Shown here: piece after piece, positions 1-10,013 of the stretch
Layout: every line of letters starts with the position of its first letter
Position numbering within the stretch: position 1 is the first letter of the stretch
Origin: Clostridium sp. AM30-24
Lineage (GTDB): Bacteria > Bacillota > Clostridia > Lachnospirales > Lachnospiraceae
Direction of reading: 5' to 3'
DNA length: 59,395 nt
NCBI RefSeq assembly: GCF_003480435.1
Contig: NZ_QUJB01000017.1
Coordinates: 492-59,886 of the forward strand
Translations under genes and position numbers: made by a program
Notes under the pieces: model-generated
Databases searched by the model: none
What the model saw: only the letters and a program-made list of their open reading frames with translations
What the model was told of the DNA's origin: nothing

Positions 1-134
1 AGAGATACAAAGAAAGACATCCGATGGATGGCTCTTTTTTCTATGTTCGAGTCCTGCCGGGTTCGAACGGTTCGAATGTCTGCGCTCCGCTCCGGTCGTC
101 GCAGTCGAACGTCCCCCGGACGTTCTGCGACGTC

Positions 135-338
135 TCATTCTCGCCTTGATGAAGTGACTTTGGATACTTCCAGGGCTCCAATGCCCTTATAGTAGATGTC
201 AATTTCCTGGGTGCGGTTCTTGCCCTTCGGATCGCTGGCAGCATGGACAACGATCTTCTCGACAAACTCATGCAAGATACATGGAGTCAATTCAGAAATT
301 TCCGTATACCGTTCTACAACGGAGAGAAACCTCTCCAC
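135..338 (-). pseudogene. C-terminal remnant of a large serine recombinase
   Basis: About 67 residues match the extreme C-terminus of Tn4451/TnpX-type large serine recombinases: a segment reading ERYTEISELTPCILHEFVEK, then IVVH, then an EIDIYYK ending. The two intact recombinases in this window (38371-40014, 55057-56676) end with the same pattern. A stop codon lies directly upstream in frame and no resolvase domain follows, so this is a relic of an element once present at the left edge. The GTG at 338 is a chance start. Identity is inferred from the pattern only. Confidence 0.7.
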
Positions 339-551
339 TTAAGAACGCCTGCCGAAAGCAGGCAGACTATTTTCTTTGTATAGCATCAGCTCCCTCTTTA
401 TGCCAAAATAAGGAACGGATAGTAGCTATAAAAAAGCTACTCTGCAATCATTTCACATAATATTGGCAAATCGTAAAATAATATTGTGTGAGGTGACGGA
501 GAGTGTCTAAAAAAGACAACAAATTGTTTTCTCGTTTGGCAGCTCAATCCG
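339..551. other. Gene-free stretch between two mobile-element remnants
   Basis: No gene is supported here. There is a perfect GCCTGC/GCAGGC hairpin at about 346-362 and an A/T-rich stretch at 430-490. It separates the recombinase tail from the TnpB fragment and probably holds ends of decayed elements. A second strong hairpin (AACGTCC/GGACGTT core) lies at about 97-133, downstream of the recombinase remnant. Confidence 0.4.
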
Positions 552-920
552 CTATGCCAGAGAAAAGGATGAAAATGGATACTTCCCCTGCTTTGCCAGT
601 TTCAACAGGCTGAATAAAGACTTAAAAGCTCCGTCCACTTCCTTAAGGATCTGCTTGGCCATGTTGGAATTCAGCAGCCGATAGTTTTCGGAAGTCTTTA
701 AGATGGCGTAGTTTTTCTCATATGGGAGATACTGGCTATGTTCAAAGTAATGCTGCCGTATCTGGTAGATGGCCTGGTTGGTCAGGTTTTTTGCTGTGCG
801 GTATAATTCCCGTAGAATGAGAAATTCATCTTTGGACAGATGCTTTAGCTGCTGGCATACGGTCAAATACAAAACAGGTCCTCCTTTCCCAATCGGAATA
901 GAACATACGTTCTGCATCAA
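552..920 (-). pseudogene. N-terminal fragment of an IS200/IS605-family TnpB
   Basis: The 122 residues resemble the N-terminal helical part of TnpB/OrfB: a YLTVCQQLKHLSKDEF segment, then RELYRTAKNLTNQAIYQIR, then NSNMAKQILKEVDGAFKSLF. Full TnpB is about 350-450 residues with a RuvC-like domain and a zinc finger. Both are missing, and the frame ends shortly after the Lys-Gln-Gly-Lys-Tyr stretch. It is therefore a truncated, inactive copy. No partner TnpA is present. I am fairly sure of the family and sure of the truncation. Confidence 0.7.
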
Positions 921-1085
921 TTATAGCACATGATTTCACAAAAGGGAAGGAAAAGAATTGTAATTGCTTACCATTTTACATCTGTCTATGTATCATTATA
1001 GCGGCATTCATCCCGCCACCTAAGAGGGATGGGGGGGATTCTGCCGATTTTATGATAAAATGCTGGACACCAGAGAAAAACAAGA

Positions 1086-1130
1086 GAAAAAATAAACGCG
1101 GTGGGGTTTCTTGATACCCGACCGCGTTTA
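1086..1130 (-). terminator. Intrinsic terminator of the giant surface-protein operon
   Basis: On the minus strand, TAAACGCGGT and ACCGCGTTTA form a long GC-rich stem followed by TTTTTT, about 40 bases past the stop codon of the 2,821-residue gene. The rest of 921-1171 holds no supported gene. Confidence 0.85.
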
Positions 1131-1171
1131 CCTTTGTCCGCTGTTATACGGGCAAATTTTTTTATTGTAGG

Positions 1172-4100
1172 TTACTTTCTTGCACCATCCGAGCCGATGG
1201 TATATCCGTCAATGGTGGTATTCACCGCCATCGTCCCGTCTGGGTAGAAGTAGTACCACTTGCCATCGATCTGCTTCCAGCCGCCGGCAAACATCATTCC
1301 GGTAGCCTTGACCAGCCAGTACCACTTCTGGTCGTCTGAGAGCCAGCCCCTCACTGGCTTCCCATTTCTGTAATAGCTCCACTGGCCGCTGTCATTCTGC
1401 TGCCAGCCGTTTGCGGTCTGCGAGTCAATGACGATCTCCACAAACCGCCGCAGTACGGTGGCAACCTCGGCGCGGGTAGCGGTTCCCTTGGGGTCAAACT
1501 TATTTCCATTCTTCCCGGCCAGGATGCCCGCCTGCTGCATGGCCCTGACCGCATCCTTCGCCCAGCTGCTGATGTTTGCGTTGTCCGCAAAGGTCACAGC
1601 CTTTAAGGTCCGGGGCAGATCATAGTCCAGCTTTTTGGCATAATTTGCCATGATGACCGCCATCTGTTCCCGGTTGATGTTGGTATCCGGCGCAAAGGTG
1701 ATGGCAGTAACGCCCTCCACAATGCCGGTCTGCGCCGCCCAGTTGACATAAGGCGCATAGTAAGCGTCGGCTTTCACATCGGTGAATTTCCCGGTCTTGT
1801 AGCTGTCCGGGTTGATGCCTGCCAGCCGCCCCAGGGCGGTGACGAACATTCCTCTGGTCATGCCGGTGTTGGGACTAAAGGTGGTGTCACTTGTGCCGGA
1901 GAGCAGTCCTCGGCTGGCAACAAAAAGGATGTTGTCCGCAGCCCAATGGCCGGTAATGTCGGTGAAAGCCGGGGCAGGGTTCTTGTAGCCGATGCCGTAG
2001 ATGCTGAAATGACCGGTTTCAAAGACAACCGCTTTCTGGCTGGCATCGTAGCTGGATTTGGTGATCCATTCCACCTTTCCCGCGTCGTCCACATAGACTG
2101 CATAGAGATTACCTGTCTGCTCACCCTTTGCCGGTGTGTAGGGCAAACGCACCGAGATGGTATGTCCATTCAGGCTGGTAATCGGCGTCTCCTTGCCGCC
2201 GGAGAGGTACACCAGCGACAGATCGTAGGCCGGTCTTGTGCCGATAGCGGCTTTGGCCTCGGTGGAGCGCAGGGCATCCACCTTATCTACCCGGAGAATG
2301 ATGTCCCCACCAGCGGAGACGCTATCCAGCTGCTTCAGAGTGTCCAGCCCGATATTAACCGAAACCAGATGGTCTGTTGCTACGGTAAACTGCCGGACAT
2401 TTTCTTTGACCAGCAGATCCAGTGTCTGCGCCTTGATGGTCACGTTAAAAGAGGTCTGGCCTGCCGTCTGGGTGATGGGAACGGTAACGGCAATCCCGTT
2501 CTCTGTGGTGCCGTTCTTTTTCGCATCCTGTTTGGCCTTGTCGATGGCGGACTGGACAGAACTGTTGTCCACTGCCGCATTGCCGTTTTTATCCGGCTGT
2601 ATGGGTTTGGTTTCACCGGTGACAGGGGCTTGAGGCTTGTCCTCCGGCTGGTTGGTGTTATCATTGTTGTCGGAATCGTCAGAATCGCCGGAGGAGGAAC
2701 CTCCACCGCTGCCCGAACCACCAGAGGAGGAATCACCGCCGCCGCTGGAAGGCTGGTTGGAAACAGTCAACATTCCAGGAACATAAGTGATCTCATAATT
2801 GTCATTTGACAGCGTACCAGTGATGTTGATTGTAGTTTTTCCGGTTTTGCTCATGTCCGGTGTCTGTGCGTAGTCCAGTGTTACCGTGCCGCTCAGGGTA
2901 TCTGCGCCGACCAGTCCTTCCACCTTATAATCCTTATCTGTTTCCGGGCTGCTCAGGTCGGGCGCGGTGCTGCCGGTGTGGGCGCTCTTGTCAAGCGCCG
3001 TAACGGTGACGGCTTTTTTCGCTGCGGTCACAGTCAAGCTCTGCTCTGCCACATCTGCGTACTCTGCGTCTCCCTGAACCTTATACCAAACGGTGTATTC
3101 CCCGGCGTTTTTCGCTGTGGGGAGCTGCTCGCTCCACTCAGAATTGTCAAGCCGGTAGAGCATCGTGCCGCCAGTGGTCTTGCCTGCTGTAACCAGCGCC
3201 TGTTCTGCACCGTTGTAGGTCAGGGCGTTTGCCGTAGGTGCCGTAACAGTGGGGACAAGCTTGTTGGTCGCATTGACATTGACGGTCAGCGTGATGTCCT
3301 CATAGTTTGTGCTCTTGATTACTACGGTCACTGTGCCCACAGGGCCGGTGGTTTTCACGTCATTTTTCTGAATCGGCAGGATCAGCTTGCCGTTTTCCAC
3401 CTTCGCGCCGCCGGTGTAGTAGCTGCCATCCAGTGTGATTCCGCCGAGCTCATAGGTGGGTGCACCGTACTCTTTGGGCGTTTCCAGCGTGGGCAGGGCG
3501 GGAAGCGTCACAGTGTAGGTCTTTTCGTAGCCGTTTACAATGGTCAGCGCGGTTTCCTTGGTGAAGTCAGGCGCGGCGGCCTTGGTGATGCTGCCAGTCG
3601 TAGGGAAGCTGCTCTGCTCCAGGGCGTAATTCTTCGCGGCCTGCCCCATCAGGGTCACTGTGGCAGTGACGTTCTTGCCGCTGTCCACACTGGCATAGTC
3701 AAAGCTGGCGGTCACGTTGTAGTCTGTGCCTCGCTTCAAGGTCACGTTGTCGAAGGTTACGCTGGTAATGTCCGCGTTTGTCGTGCCATCATAAAGCTTG
3801 GACGCAACCGTTACCCCGGTGATCGTCAGCGGCTTCTGCCCAATGCGGACCGCCACGCTGGCGGGTGCGGTATCTTTGTGGTTTGCATCGCCAATCACCC
3901 GATACCACACGGTATATGCTCCGGCATCGGTGCCGGTAGGGATGTCCGGGCTGTATGTGCCGTTCTCGGTCAGGCTGTACTGCATGGTGCCACCGCTGGT
4001 CACACTGCCCGCAGTAATCAGCGCCTGCTCCTGTCCGGTATAGGTCAGATTTTCCTGCGCCGTGGGAGCGTTGAAGGTGGGGGTAGCCTTGTTCACCTTG

Positions 4101-7100
4101 ATGGTCACAGTTCCGGTCGCGGTCGCGTATTCCTCGTAGCCCGCAGCCGGGGTGAATGTCCAATCGGCTTCATAGTCGCCCGCGTTAGGATTGATCGTGC
4201 CGTCCGTCCACGCGAACGTACCGTTAACGGATTTGCCGGTGTCGGGATCCTTCATCTTGCCCGAAATAGTACTCTTGCTCAGCGCGTCGCCGTAGGTGAT
4301 CTCGGCTGCGGTGATTTCGCCGTCCGGCGTGGGCTTGATCTGGTTCACCGCGTTGAGGACGAGCGTCAGTTGAAAGTTCTCGTAGTTAGTGGTGGTGACA
4401 TTCACCTTGACGGTACCGATCTGGCCGGTCGCTGTTCCATCTTTCGCATAGAGACCTACCAAAGTCAGCTTGCTGCCCTCAAATTCCGCTATCTCCGGGT
4501 CGAGATAATATCCATGAGCGGTGAAGTTGATAGCAGTCTGCCGATTCCCCAAATCGTAGCGCACTGTGCCGTAATCTCCATTGGGCGCTTCGGGCAGCAG
4601 CTGCTTGAAGTCATAGGTATACGTCAGCTGCGTGCCGTTGGTGATGGTCAGCGAACCGGTCTCCGCCGCGGGTGCGGCAGCCTTGGTGATGCTAAACTTC
4701 CAGCCATCCGCCGTCAGGCCGTTGGCCGCAGCATAGTTCGTGCTCTCGGTTACATCGATCTTGACGGTGTATTCGCCCGCGTTCTTAGGCGTGGCTTCCT
4801 TACCGTCTTTATCGTAGTATTTTACGATGACATCGCCCGTACCGGCCTTTGCGGAAGAAACCGTCGCGCTCTTGACATTGCCGTCATAGGTCAGGCTTGT
4901 CGGGGCGGTGAAGGTGAAGTCCTCCGCCTTGGGGGTAGCTTTGCCAATGGTATAGGTCACGCTGGCGGTCGCCTCGCCCACCGTGATGCTGGCGGTGTAC
5001 TCGCCCGCGTTAGTGGGGAGCTCGCCATTTTCCAACATCTCTGGACCATACTTGCCCGTCTTTATGTAGCTGATGGTGATCCCACTCGCCGCCGGACCCT
5101 GCCAATCGCTGCTTGCAGTCACCGTGGCAGGTTTGCCTTCCCCGCTGTAGGTCAGCTCGGCGGGGGCCTTGATGGTCACGCTGCCGCCGTTCGGGCTGGT
5201 GCAAGTCGTGTCTGTGCAGCTTGCGGTGATGGTCGCGCCGCTTGCCGTGTACGTCCAGCTATGCTGATGCCGGGTCACGGTGAACGGCTCGCTGTAGCAA
5301 TTGTAGCCATTGCTGCACTGGACGAAAATGTGGTACTGATAGCTCTTGTCTACGGGCAGCCCGGAGATCGTGAGCGTCTTGCTCTGCCCGCCGGTATGCG
5401 TTGCAGTATTAACATTTTTGAAAATCGTGGTCCAGTCGTTGGTTGATTCGTTAAACAGCTCCCACCAGTAGTAGTAGGTGTCGCCCTCCGTTTCGGGCGC
5501 GATTACCGCAGTCAGCGTGATATTGCCGTCCGTCGCAAACGCCGAGTTTCCGGTGTAGTCCATATCGTTATTCGGATAAATCTTCTCGACCGCGAAGGGC
5601 GCTTTTTCAACGGTGACTTTTGACGAGATTGAATTGGCGTTGGGGAGCCATTTGTCCTTCTTTGTGTCTTTGTAAGCGTACCCCTCCGCCAGCAGCGCGT
5701 AGGGCTTGACATAGCCGGTGTCGCTCGTGATCTCGTCGTAGCTGCCGCCGCTGAGGCTGGCGCTGCTGCCGTCGTCCTTTACAGCCACACGGCTGAAGGT
5801 GCCGTTGCGCAGCGAAAGCTTTCCGCCGTTCTGCGCCGTGACAATGGCGAGCTCCGTATTCCCGTCGTTGACGGTCAATTCCGCGCCTTTGCCGTCCACC
5901 GTCACATTGAAGCCTCCGTTGCTGCCCGTGACCGTCAGAGAAATGTCCTTGGCGGTGAGGTTTGCTCTTGTGACCGTTTTCCCGCCGGTCGCCAGCGTCA
6001 CCGGCCCGCGGGTCAGCTCATAGGTGGTCGAATGCCCGTCGGCATAGCCATTCACATCCTGATACAGCGTGATGGTCTTTTCGCCGTCCGCCGCGTTCGC
6101 CGCCTCGATGGCAGTGGCAAAGGCCGTGTACCAGCTCGTTGTGCCGCCGACGGTCAGCGACGCCGCCATCTGCTTGCCGCAGATGCTGCAAGTGCCGTTG
6201 CCGTCCATGCCGCCGTTGTGCTCGTGTGACTTGACAGTTACATTGGCCAGACTTGAGACATTGTCCTCACTCACGGCGCTGTCGCCGCTGTAATACGCCG
6301 CGCCCTCCGCCAGCAGGTCGGCGAGTTTGCGGTCGCCGTTGGTTTTGATTGTCGTAAATGTGCCGCCGGAGAGCTTGACTTTGGTGGTGTAAAACCACGC
6401 GAAGACAAACGTGCCGCCGGAAATCGTGCCCGTGACAGAAGAATTGAGGAACTGAACGCCGCCATGCACCTCATCACTGGTAAAGCTGCCGCCGCTGATG
6501 TTCGCGATGCTGCTGCCGTTGAATTCGACAGGACCATCGAAGGTACCGCCCTTGGCGTTCAGCGTGCCATTCACCGTGACGGTGGAGGTGAATGTGACGC
6601 CCTCCTTCACCGTCGCCGTGCCGTCGATGGTCGCACCTCGATAGCTGCCGCTGGCAAAGGTCACGTCCGCGTTTTCAGCGACCGTCACATTCTTGGCGGT
6701 GTGCGTTCCGCCCTCCAGCGTCAGCGTGCCGGTCAGCGGCATGGAGGTGCCGAAAGCATACATATCCCGCAGCAGGGTCAGCGTCGGCTCGGTGCAGCCC
6801 GCTGCGCTCCAGCCGTTCAAGGTCTGGATGGCCTCTGCATAGCCGTGTTCCAGCGCGCTGTCTTCCGTGAAGTAGGCAGTCTTGGTCGTGCCGTCGGTGC
6901 TCTGGGCGGTAATTTTCGTGTACAGTTTCTTGTGGCACACAGAGCATACGGGGTTGCTGTCATCGGCGCACTGATGGACGCACTCCGGGAACTGTACCTT
7001 GTACGCTGTATAGCCGGTCAACTCTGCAATTTTGGTGCTCTTATCAACGACGCTCCATGTACCGCTGTTTTCGCCGTACAGCTCGCACTTCGCGTAGTCG

Positions 7101-9637
7101 GTTCCCAGCAGGTCTTTAACGGTGAGGCTCTTGCTCTTATTGTTATCCGTGAACCTGCCGATGGTGCAGGCGTTTGTATTGCCATTCCACAGCTTCAGAT
7201 TGTAGCCTGTGCTTGTGGAGCCGCCCGCAGCATTGCTTAAAGCCAACTCGCCGATTTTGCCGCCAAAGCGCTCCAATGCGCCGCCGGTAAGAAGCTCCAC
7301 GCACGAAATGTCGCCGGTGTAGGAGTCGTCAACCGCCAGCGTTCCGTTGGACGCAACCCAAAACTTGACATTGAGCGCCTGCGTTCCGCCGCCCTTGCTG
7401 GAATCCTTGACCGTCAGAGTATTGGGCTTGTTCCCGCCTCCGACATGAATGTAATAACGCCCGCTGCTGACAGTTTTGCCATTCAGATCCAGCGTCGCTG
7501 GGTAGGTATCAGAAGAGCAATTTCCTGTGAGCGTCACATCCCGCAGCAGCGTCACGGTGCTGCCTCTGGCTGCATTAAACGCCTCCGTCAGCGTCTTATA
7601 ATAGGCGCTATCGCCCACGCGCGCGTCGAATTGCGTATGGCACTTGCTGCAGGTGTAGCCGGTATCGTCCATCTCGTGCGTGCAGGGCACAAGATAGACC
7701 TTGCCGTCATCGCCCAGGCTGGTCACGCAGTCGGCGGCGTCCGCCTCGAAGTTCTTGGCGCGGAGCGTCACGTCGCTTGCCGGTTCGGCAATGAGGAGAC
7801 TGCCGCCGGCATTAGGCTTTATGCCTTCACGCACGCCCACACGGATGACCGAATCCTCACTCAATGCGCCTGATACAAGAATGGGCAGCTTCCAATCATA
7901 ATTGGCGTAATAGCCGGCCTTCACCGAGCCGGAAACGGTAAGTTTAGGGTTTGTGCTTTCTGTTCCGTCGTAGTAAACGTCATATCGATTGTTGCCGGTA
8001 ACGGTGGCATCGGTGAGGGCGATAGCGCCCTTTCCATAGATGCCGCCGCCCTCATAGGTGCTGTTGTTTCCGGTGATCGTCACATTCCTGACGGTTACCC
8101 CTCTCTGCGAATAAATGCCGCCCCCGTGGCCATAACTTGTATTCCCCGTGGCGGACGCCTTGTTGTCGGTGATCGTGGCGTTGGAGATCGAAACATTGCC
8201 GGCGTTAAAGTGGATATAGATCCCGCCGCCGTTGCCGTTGGTGGCTGTGTTGCCGGTGATGGCGCCGCCGTCCATGGTGAAGCTGCACTTCTCACCCACA
8301 TATACGCCGCCGCCACCGCCGTCGGACGCACCCGCGGTGTTGTTGGAGATGGTGCCGCCGTGCATGGTGAAGCTCGGCGCTGTGACATTGGAGTTCGTCG
8401 TGCCGATAAGGAACACACCTCCGCCGGCGCTGCTGCCTGCTTCATTACTGGTAATCTCACCACCATACATGGTAAAGGACGAGCCAGTCTTAATGTCATT
8501 ATGTGAGCCAATCTCTACACCGTTTACAAAGCCGGTAATCGTGCCCCCATAGAGGTTGAATGTGCCGCCGTTGATGGACACGCCGCTCTCGCTTCTGCTG
8601 CCCTGGAGCTTGCCCGTGCCGGTGCAGTCGGTCAGCGTTAGCTTTGCGCCGCTGCCGACCGTGATACTGCCGGAAATCGTCTGCCCGTTCAGGCAGAGGT
8701 TGACCTCGCCCGTTGGCACAGCCCAGTCGCCCGACACAGACTGCGTCAGATAATAGCTGCCCGCAGAATTGGGCAGGGAATTGGCTGCCTTCCATTCTGT
8801 GTTGGTGCTATGGGTATGACCGTTGACCTCTGTATCGCTGTCCTTGCCGCAGACACAGTGGGTATGGTCGGCCTGCGGCAGCGCAAACGCAGCCAACGCC
8901 GCCGCCTCTTTTCCAAGACAGGCAGAGAAGTCTGCATTCTCCGCAGAGCAGATGGGACAGTCCAGATTCACCATCTCCTCACTGCATCGGTCGGTGCAGA
9001 TACAGACGGTTTCCTCTGTGCCTTTGCAGGCAGAGAGGTCTGCATCTTCCGCAGAGCAGACCGGACAGTCGGGATTGGCTACCTCTTTCTCACAACGGGT
9101 TTCGCAGATGCACTCCCCCGGAGCATTCCCGGACACACCGGGAACAAGCCCGCTGTCCTGAGAATTGCACTGCTCGCAGGTATACCCACAGGGCGTCCCC
9201 TCTGTGGCCGGGATGTAGCCGCAGCTTTCGTCATGCTTGCCGCGTTCATGAGGGCAGCTTAATTCTTTTGTGATACAGCCGCTTTCCTCACTGCATTCGT
9301 GGGTACACGCGGTCGGCTGGGCCTTCTCTGCTTCAGATGGGGTCGCCGTATTTTCTGATACGCTGCCTTCCAAAACAGGGTAACAGCTTTCGTCATGCTC
9401 ATGGATACACTTCTTCACAAGGGTGTAGCAATCCTCAGTATGTTCATGTTCACAGGCTGCCCCTTTGGTTCCTTCCGTATATCCGCAGTCCTTTGTATGT
9501 TCCGGGTGATGCTCACACAGGCCCGTATGGACGGCGGACGCACCCGCTTTCACCGCAAATGTCGGAACGCCCGGCATCGTAAAAATCATTGCCGCCGCCA
9601 GTAAAAATGCGGCCGGCCGTTTCCATTTCCACATCAT
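1172..9637 (-). CDS. Giant secreted surface protein with SLH and cell-wall-binding repeats
   Basis: Predicted 2,821-residue exported protein, probably an adhesin or cell-surface scaffold. Residues 1 to about 32 are a signal peptide. About 40-275 is Cys/His-rich, with repeated C-x-H-x-H and C-P-x-C-S-A-E motifs, and single Cys/His modules recur near 650, 885, 1135 and 1455. About 290-640 has GGG-rich parallel beta-helix repeats, and further beta-helix-like repeats continue to about 1450. About 1480-2290 carries MBG/YDG-type Ig modules (Y-x-G-x-x-x, NAGxYT). A Gly/Ser/Asp linker lies at 2292-2340, three SLH motifs at about 2550-2745, and aromatic GW/WYYF cell-wall-binding repeats at the end. 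The ATG at 9637 is preferred because it follows GAGGAGGA; the longer GTG start lies inside that ribosome site. It begins 1 base after the upstream receiver-like gene. Function is inferred from domains. Confidence 0.88.
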   Translation of the reverse strand: MMWKWKRPAAFLLAAAMIFTMPGVPTFAVKAGASAVHTGLCEHHPEHTKDCGYTEGTKGAACEHEHTEDCYTLVKKCIHEHDESCYPVLEGSVSENTATPSEAEKAQPTACTHECSEESGCITKELSCPHERGKHDESCGYIPATEGTPCGYTCEQCNSQDSGLVPGVSGNAPGECICETRCEKEVANPDCPVCSAEDADLSACKGTEETVCICTDRCSEEMVNLDCPICSAENADFSACLGKEAAALAAFALPQADHTHCVCGKDSDTEVNGHTHSTNTEWKAANSLPNSAGSYYLTQSVSGDWAVPTGEVNLCLNGQTISGSITVGSGAKLTLTDCTGTGKLQGSRSESGVSINGGTFNLYGGTITGFVNGVEIGSHNDIKTGSSFTMYGGEITSNEAGSSAGGGVFLIGTTNSNVTAPSFTMHGGTISNNTAGASDGGGGGVYVGEKCSFTMDGGAITGNTATNGNGGGIYIHFNAGNVSISNATITDNKASATGNTSYGHGGGIYSQRGVTVRNVTITGNNSTYEGGGIYGKGAIALTDATVTGNNRYDVYYDGTESTNPKLTVSGSVKAGYYANYDWKLPILVSGALSEDSVIRVGVREGIKPNAGGSLLIAEPASDVTLRAKNFEADAADCVTSLGDDGKVYLVPCTHEMDDTGYTCSKCHTQFDARVGDSAYYKTLTEAFNAARGSTVTLLRDVTLTGNCSSDTYPATLDLNGKTVSSGRYYIHVGGGNKPNTLTVKDSSKGGGTQALNVKFWVASNGTLAVDDSYTGDISCVELLTGGALERFGGKIGELALSNAAGGSTSTGYNLKLWNGNTNACTIGRFTDNNKSKSLTVKDLLGTDYAKCELYGENSGTWSVVDKSTKIAELTGYTAYKVQFPECVHQCADDSNPVCSVCHKKLYTKITAQSTDGTTKTAYFTEDSALEHGYAEAIQTLNGWSAAGCTEPTLTLLRDMYAFGTSMPLTGTLTLEGGTHTAKNVTVAENADVTFASGSYRGATIDGTATVKEGVTFTSTVTVNGTLNAKGGTFDGPVEFNGSSIANISGGSFTSDEVHGGVQFLNSSVTGTISGGTFVFAWFYTTKVKLSGGTFTTIKTNGDRKLADLLAEGAAYYSGDSAVSEDNVSSLANVTVKSHEHNGGMDGNGTCSICGKQMAASLTVGGTTSWYTAFATAIEAANAADGEKTITLYQDVNGYADGHSTTYELTRGPVTLATGGKTVTRANLTAKDISLTVTGSNGGFNVTVDGKGAELTVNDGNTELAIVTAQNGGKLSLRNGTFSRVAVKDDGSSASLSGGSYDEITSDTGYVKPYALLAEGYAYKDTKKDKWLPNANSISSKVTVEKAPFAVEKIYPNNDMDYTGNSAFATDGNITLTAVIAPETEGDTYYYWWELFNESTNDWTTIFKNVNTATHTGGQSKTLTISGLPVDKSYQYHIFVQCSNGYNCYSEPFTVTRHQHSWTYTASGATITASCTDTTCTSPNGGSVTIKAPAELTYSGEGKPATVTASSDWQGPAASGITISYIKTGKYGPEMLENGELPTNAGEYTASITVGEATASVTYTIGKATPKAEDFTFTAPTSLTYDGNVKSATVSSAKAGTGDVIVKYYDKDGKEATPKNAGEYTVKIDVTESTNYAAANGLTADGWKFSITKAAAPAAETGSLTITNGTQLTYTYDFKQLLPEAPNGDYGTVRYDLGNRQTAINFTAHGYYLDPEIAEFEGSKLTLVGLYAKDGTATGQIGTVKVNVTTTNYENFQLTLVLNAVNQIKPTPDGEITAAEITYGDALSKSTISGKMKDPDTGKSVNGTFAWTDGTINPNAGDYEADWTFTPAAGYEEYATATGTVTIKVNKATPTFNAPTAQENLTYTGQEQALITAGSVTSGGTMQYSLTENGTYSPDIPTGTDAGAYTVWYRVIGDANHKDTAPASVAVRIGQKPLTITGVTVASKLYDGTTNADITSVTFDNVTLKRGTDYNVTASFDYASVDSGKNVTATVTLMGQAAKNYALEQSSFPTTGSITKAAAPDFTKETALTIVNGYEKTYTVTLPALPTLETPKEYGAPTYELGGITLDGSYYTGGAKVENGKLILPIQKNDVKTTGPVGTVTVVIKSTNYEDITLTVNVNATNKLVPTVTAPTANALTYNGAEQALVTAGKTTGGTMLYRLDNSEWSEQLPTAKNAGEYTVWYKVQGDAEYADVAEQSLTVTAAKKAVTVTALDKSAHTGSTAPDLSSPETDKDYKVEGLVGADTLSGTVTLDYAQTPDMSKTGKTTINITGTLSNDNYEITYVPGMLTVSNQPSSGGGDSSSGGSGSGGGSSSGDSDDSDNNDNTNQPEDKPQAPVTGETKPIQPDKNGNAAVDNSSVQSAIDKAKQDAKKNGTTENGIAVTVPITQTAGQTSFNVTIKAQTLDLLVKENVRQFTVATDHLVSVNIGLDTLKQLDSVSAGGDIILRVDKVDALRSTEAKAAIGTRPAYDLSLVYLSGGKETPITSLNGHTISVRLPYTPAKGEQTGNLYAVYVDDAGKVEWITKSSYDASQKAVVFETGHFSIYGIGYKNPAPAFTDITGHWAADNILFVASRGLLSGTSDTTFSPNTGMTRGMFVTALGRLAGINPDSYKTGKFTDVKADAYYAPYVNWAAQTGIVEGVTAITFAPDTNINREQMAVIMANYAKKLDYDLPRTLKAVTFADNANISSWAKDAVRAMQQAGILAGKNGNKFDPKGTATRAEVATVLRRFVEIVIDSQTANGWQQNDSGQWSYYRNGKPVRGWLSDDQKWYWLVKATGMMFAGGWKQIDGKWYYFYPDGTMAVNTTIDGYTIGSDGARK

Positions 9638-9638
9638 T

Positions 9639-10013
9639 TTATTCTTCCTCCTCACGCTGTTCGTTCCTTCTCGTTGTTTTCTGAAGTAGCTGGGATACCG
9701 CCTCCCGCAGCTGATATCCCGTCACAGGCTTTACCAAAAAGGTGTCCGCCTGCATCCTGCGGCTTTGGGGTTCAAACTCTGCCTGGTCGCTGATCCACAG
9801 GAGAGGGACATCCTTGCTGTACCCTCGTATGCTCATGCAGAAATTCATCCCCCTGGCTCCGTCCTCCATGACCACCACAGCATCATAAGGCCCATCCCGC
9901 TGCATGGCATAGGTACAAAATACGCCGTTATCAAAGCGGTCTACTTTGCCCAGCTTCATCAGTAAAGCGGTTTCTTTTTCTTTCTGGCTATAACTGCACA
10001 GCGCAATTCGCAT
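9639..10013 (-). CDS. Stand-alone receiver-like protein lacking the phospho-Asp (pseudo-receiver 1)
   Basis: 124 residues with the CheY-like beta/alpha pattern. The N-terminal acidic pair is replaced (IALCSYSQ), and the expected phosphorylation site reads VVVMED, with Met at the aspartate position by my alignment. The switch Ser (LLWISD) and the conserved Lys (FLVKPV) remain. There is no output domain. It is probably a phosphorylation-independent protein-interaction module. It overlaps the upstream receiver-like gene by 26 bases and ends 1 base before the giant surface gene, so the three are likely co-translated. The start is supported by GGAGGTG. The receiver fold is moderately sure; the role is unknown. 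Confidence 0.65.
   Translation of the reverse strand: MRIALCSYSQKEKETALLMKLGKVDRFDNGVFCTYAMQRDGPYDAVVVMEDGARGMNFCMSIRGYSKDVPLLWISDQAEFEPQSRRMQADTFLVKPVTGYQLREAVSQLLQKTTRRNEQREEEE

Noticed and set aside
56..85. GGTTCGAA-like sequence suggesting a tRNA T-arm
   Set aside because: No acceptor, D- or anticodon arm can be drawn around it.
2978..5446. An 822-codon open frame on the plus strand opposite the giant gene
   Set aside because: It is a shadow of the repetitive, GC-rich minus-strand gene. Its product has no domain pattern and no ribosome site, and the minus frame has clear domains.
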